Shown here one piece after another: positions 61,724 to 64,000 of a stretch of DNA of 64,000 bases. The DNA is from Halomonas lysinitropha (GTDB taxonomy: Bacteria > Pseudomonadota > Gammaproteobacteria > Pseudomonadales > Halomonadaceae): positions 124,001 through 188,000 of the forward strand of contig NZ_CABVOU010000014.1 of NCBI RefSeq assembly GCF_902500215.1, given 5' to 3'. The notes under the pieces are model-generated. The model saw only the letters and a list, made by a program, of their open reading frames with translations, was not told the DNA's origin and ran no database searches. The number at the start of each line of letters is the position of its first letter. The first letter of the stretch is position 1. The position numbers and the translations under genes are program-made.

Positions 61724-62626
61724 ATGGAGCTACGCCATCTCAGGTACTTCTGCGTGGTCGCCGAAGAGTTGAATATGACATCTGCCGCCGAGCGGCTACA
61801 CATGTCACAGCCCCCTTTATCTAGGCAGATCAAGCAATTGGAGAGAGAAGTCGGGGCGGAGCTGTTCGAACGCGGCTCCCGAGGGTTACGCCTGACTCCG
61901 ACGGGTCAGTTCTTCCACCAGCATGCCATCCAGATACTGGAGAAGCTGGACGCCACTCTGGAGTCCACTCGGCGCATGGCACGCAGCAAGCGCGTCATGT
62001 TCGGCATCGGTTTCGTGCCGTCAGTGTTCTACGGGCAGTTACCTCTGCTGGTCCGCGACTTACGACAAAAGGATAATGTCGAGCTGAGCCTGGCGGAGCT
62101 GACGACGGTGCAACAGATCCAGGCGCTGAAGGCGGGTCGGATCGACATGGGATTCGGACGAATGCGCATCGATGATCCGGAAGTGGAGCAGGAGGTGCTG
62201 TTCGATGAGCCAATCATGGCAGCCGTGCCCTGTGGTCACCCTCTGGAGAGCACTACACCGACCCTGGTGGAGCTGGCCCGCTACCCGCTGATCCTGTTCC
62301 CCGCTAAACCACGCCCCAGCATGGCCGATATCATGCTGGGCATGTTCCGCCGCCAGGGGCTCAAGGTAGAGGTGGTACAGGAAGCCAACGAACTGCAAAC
62401 AGCGCTGGGTCTAGTGGCCTCGGAGATCGGCATCAGCCTGGTACCGGAGCAGGTAAAGCGCGTCCGCCGCGACGGCGTGAGCTTCGTCTACCTGGCCGAC
62501 AAGACCTTGACGTCTCCGGTGCTGTGCAGCCGACGCCGAGGCGAAGAGCCCTCGCCGATCATGCGCGACGCCAACGCTATCCTCGAGGTGCTCGTGGAGA
62601 ACCGCCGCAGCGGGCGCTATCCATGA
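61724..62626 (+). CDS. catR: LysR-type activator of the catechol/benzoate operon, CatR
   Basis: A 300-residue LysR-type regulator. The N-terminus MELRHLRYFCVVAEELNMTSAAERLHMSQPPLSRQIKQLEREVGAELFERGSRGLRLTPTG is of the CatR/CatM/BenM/ClcR type, and the effector domain follows (GIGFVPSVFYGQLPLLVRDLRQ, MGFGRMRIDDPEVEQEVL, ALGLVASEIGISLVPE). These proteins sense cis,cis-muconate, some also benzoate. It is divergent from catB with a 104-bp control region. No separate benR/benM gene is near, so it may govern the whole cat-ben operon. Confidence 0.92.
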   Translation: MELRHLRYFCVVAEELNMTSAAERLHMSQPPLSRQIKQLEREVGAELFERGSRGLRLTPTGQFFHQHAIQILEKLDATLESTRRMARSKRVMFGIGFVPSVFYGQLPLLVRDLRQKDNVELSLAELTTVQQIQALKAGRIDMGFGRMRIDDPEVEQEVLFDEPIMAAVPCGHPLESTTPTLVELARYPLILFPAKPRPSMADIMLGMFRRQGLKVEVVQEANELQTALGLVASEIGISLVPEQVKRVRRDGVSFVYLADKTLTSPVLCSRRRGEEPSPIMRDANAILEVLVENRRSGRYP

Positions 62627-62967
62627 GGCGCCGGTGCCAAGCGCTATACCTTCGTCCCCGTAGTCTGAGGAAGAGCCTCGATTCGAGAGCCGAGAACCGA
62701 GGTCTTGACCAACCGCAGCTGGCCGATATGCACGCCGATGCGTCCCCTCCGCAAAGCGAAAGCGTTGGGTGAGAAGCTCTCGAAAACAGCGACGTACCAT
62801 ACTCGGGCAGGTCGTCAGTCAACTAGCACGACTCGACGGCGGCCAGCAGCACCACGGACAGCGTGAGCAACGGGCGCAAGAGGAAGTGCAGGCAAATCGC
62901 ATCATTCATCTTCGTCGATAACCAGAAAAACCAGCCTGGCCCTCAAGGTCGAGGGAAGTATGCCCCG
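62627..62967. other. Intergenic region between catR and the last LysR gene
   Basis: Two converging genes end here. No frame shows a credible protein, and no clear terminator hairpin with a T run could be identified. Composition is like the rest of the chromosome. Confidence 0.5.
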
Positions 62968-63858
62968 TCACCTGAATATCTCATTGACCAGATTGATCAG
63001 GTTGTGAAGTGCCGGCGAGTCGTTGCTCGACCGCCAGGCCATCCACAGCGGCATGTCGCAGGAGGTGAGTTCGTCCAGGAGCAGGAAGCGAACGCCCGGC
63101 ATGGGGTGGGCACTGCTGGCCGAGGGCACGATGGCGATACCCAGGCCGGCCGCCACCATGCTCAGGATGGTGATGTTGTCGGCGCCGTACTGCACCACCC
63201 GCGGCGCGAACTCGAGGCGGGCGAAGTGGGCCATCACACGGTCGTAGTAGACCGGTGAGACGCTGCGAAAGCCCCACACGAAGTCGGCATCCTTCAGCTC
63301 GCTCAGGCGGCGCGGTGGCTCTGTCGCCCACTGCGAGGCTTCGGGCACGGCGAGCATCAGGTGATCGTGCTGCAGCAGGCGGGTCTCGAGACCTGGCTGT
63401 TCGGCACTGTCCAGGTAGAGGATGCCGGCATCCAGGCTACCCTCCCGCAACCGCTCTAGCTGGGGCCCCGACAGCAGCGGGAAGACCTCGAAGGCGACCT
63501 GGGTATAGCGATCGCGATAGCGCCTCAGCAGTTTGGCCACTTCCGGCACCCAAAGGTGGGTCACCGTTACCCCCAGGCTGACCTTACCGATCAGCCCCTG
63601 GCCCAGTGCCGAGAGTCGCGTTCGAATCCGGGTGCGCCTGTCGAGCAACTGAACGGCCTCGTCGTAGAGCGCCTTGCCGGCCACCGTCAGGCTGACCCCA
63701 CGGGCATGACGCTCCAGCAATCGAGTGCCCAGGTCCTCCTCCAATAGTCGAACCTGCCGGGTCAGCGCCGGCTGGGCGATGTGCACCCGGCGGCTGGCCG
63801 CGGAGATGGAGCCTGTCTCCGCAACGGCAATGAAATAGCTGAGTTGGCGAAATTCCAT
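62968..63858 (-). CDS. LysR-type transcriptional regulator, function unknown
   Basis: A 296-residue LysR-type factor. The helix-turn-helix is residues 1-62 (MEFRQLSYFIAVAETGSISAASRRVHIAQPALTRQVRLLEEDLGTRLLERHARGVSLT). The effector domain includes VSLGVTVTHLWVPEVAKLLRRYRDRYT and ILSMVAAGLGIAIVPS. The N-terminal pattern is like the Nac/Cbl-related branch of aromatic- and nitrogen-linked regulators. Its target genes probably lie to the right, outside the window. Confidence 0.88.
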   Translation of the reverse strand: MEFRQLSYFIAVAETGSISAASRRVHIAQPALTRQVRLLEEDLGTRLLERHARGVSLTVAGKALYDEAVQLLDRRTRIRTRLSALGQGLIGKVSLGVTVTHLWVPEVAKLLRRYRDRYTQVAFEVFPLLSGPQLERLREGSLDAGILYLDSAEQPGLETRLLQHDHLMLAVPEASQWATEPPRRLSELKDADFVWGFRSVSPVYYDRVMAHFARLEFAPRVVQYGADNITILSMVAAGLGIAIVPSASSAHPMPGVRFLLLDELTSCDMPLWMAWRSSNDSPALHNLINLVNEIFR

Positions 63859-64000
63859 GGTCGCCTCACCGGTAGAAAAAGGAAGTCTTCGACCCTATCC
63901 ATATCAATACGGCATACCAGCAATACTAAACCTATATTTTTTCTATCGAGCAAGGCGTTTCATAGTCCAGGGACAACCCATAACAAGTCTCGCTGTGTGC
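63859..64000. other. Upstream region at window edge
   Basis: A+T-richer than the coding DNA (for example CTATATTTTTTCTATCG near 63930). It probably contains the promoter of the LysR gene and perhaps of a divergent gene beyond the window. Nothing more can be assigned. Confidence 0.4.

Overview
The window looks like chromosome from a GC-rich, aerobic, halophilic-type gammaproteobacterium. Halomonas or a close relative is the best guess. This rests on the rep-trmL / pyrE-crc-rph-yicC housekeeping order (a pseudomonad/halomonad arrangement), TRAP and TTT transporters, a phasin, and overall protein flavour. It is an inference, not a database match.

Layout. 1-2.3 kb: tail of a small membrane protein, an APC-type permease and an unknown 105-aa protein. 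2.4-10.5 kb: a metal (copper) resistance block. lgt and a leftward operon cupredoxin > response regulator > histidine kinase > copA > copB face a rightward group of small Met/Cys-rich exported proteins that ends in a DUF411 protein. Two 11-bp-period direct repeats and a CueR/MerR-type promoter can be read in the control regions. 10.6-15.7 kb: a DASS (SLC13) anion transporter diverges from an E. coli-type frdABCD operon across one FNR/Anr-like box. This 5.1-kb block is bracketed by ~180-bp direct repeats made of the DUF411 3' end, its terminator and the putA 3' end, so it appears to be a discrete insertion between those two genes. 15.8-19.5 kb: putA.

20-37 kb: hexuronate/aldarate catabolism. 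One leftward operon has a GntR regulator, ManD-type and UxuA-type mannonate dehydratases, a zinc dehydrogenase, a DctPQM TRAP transporter and UxuB. A second set has KdgD, TctCBA, GudD, a GntR regulator and ketoglutarate-semialdehyde dehydrogenase. Together these would carry D-glucarate to 2-oxoglutarate and glucuronate/fructuronate-derived mannonate to KDG. 37.3-44.6 kb: tRNA-Arg(CCG), a tandem two-haem c5-like cytochrome, rep, trmL, pyrE, crc, rph and yicC. The crc gene is an exonuclease-III relative with its catalytic residues replaced, as expected of the Crc catabolite-repression protein.

45.0-46.9 kb: an apparently complete group II intron with its reverse transcriptase, sitting just after the terminator of a phasin gene. 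A short relic of the same intron 5' end lies just after the tRNA-Arg terminator. 47.6-53.6 kb: a GGDEF remnant and an AtuA-family/TAXI-TRAP operon with a divergent LysR regulator. 53.8-62.6 kb: a single leftward catBCA-benABCDE operon, ending in a clear terminator, with divergent catR. It converts benzoate via catechol to 3-oxoadipate enol-lactone. The window ends with another LysR-type gene.
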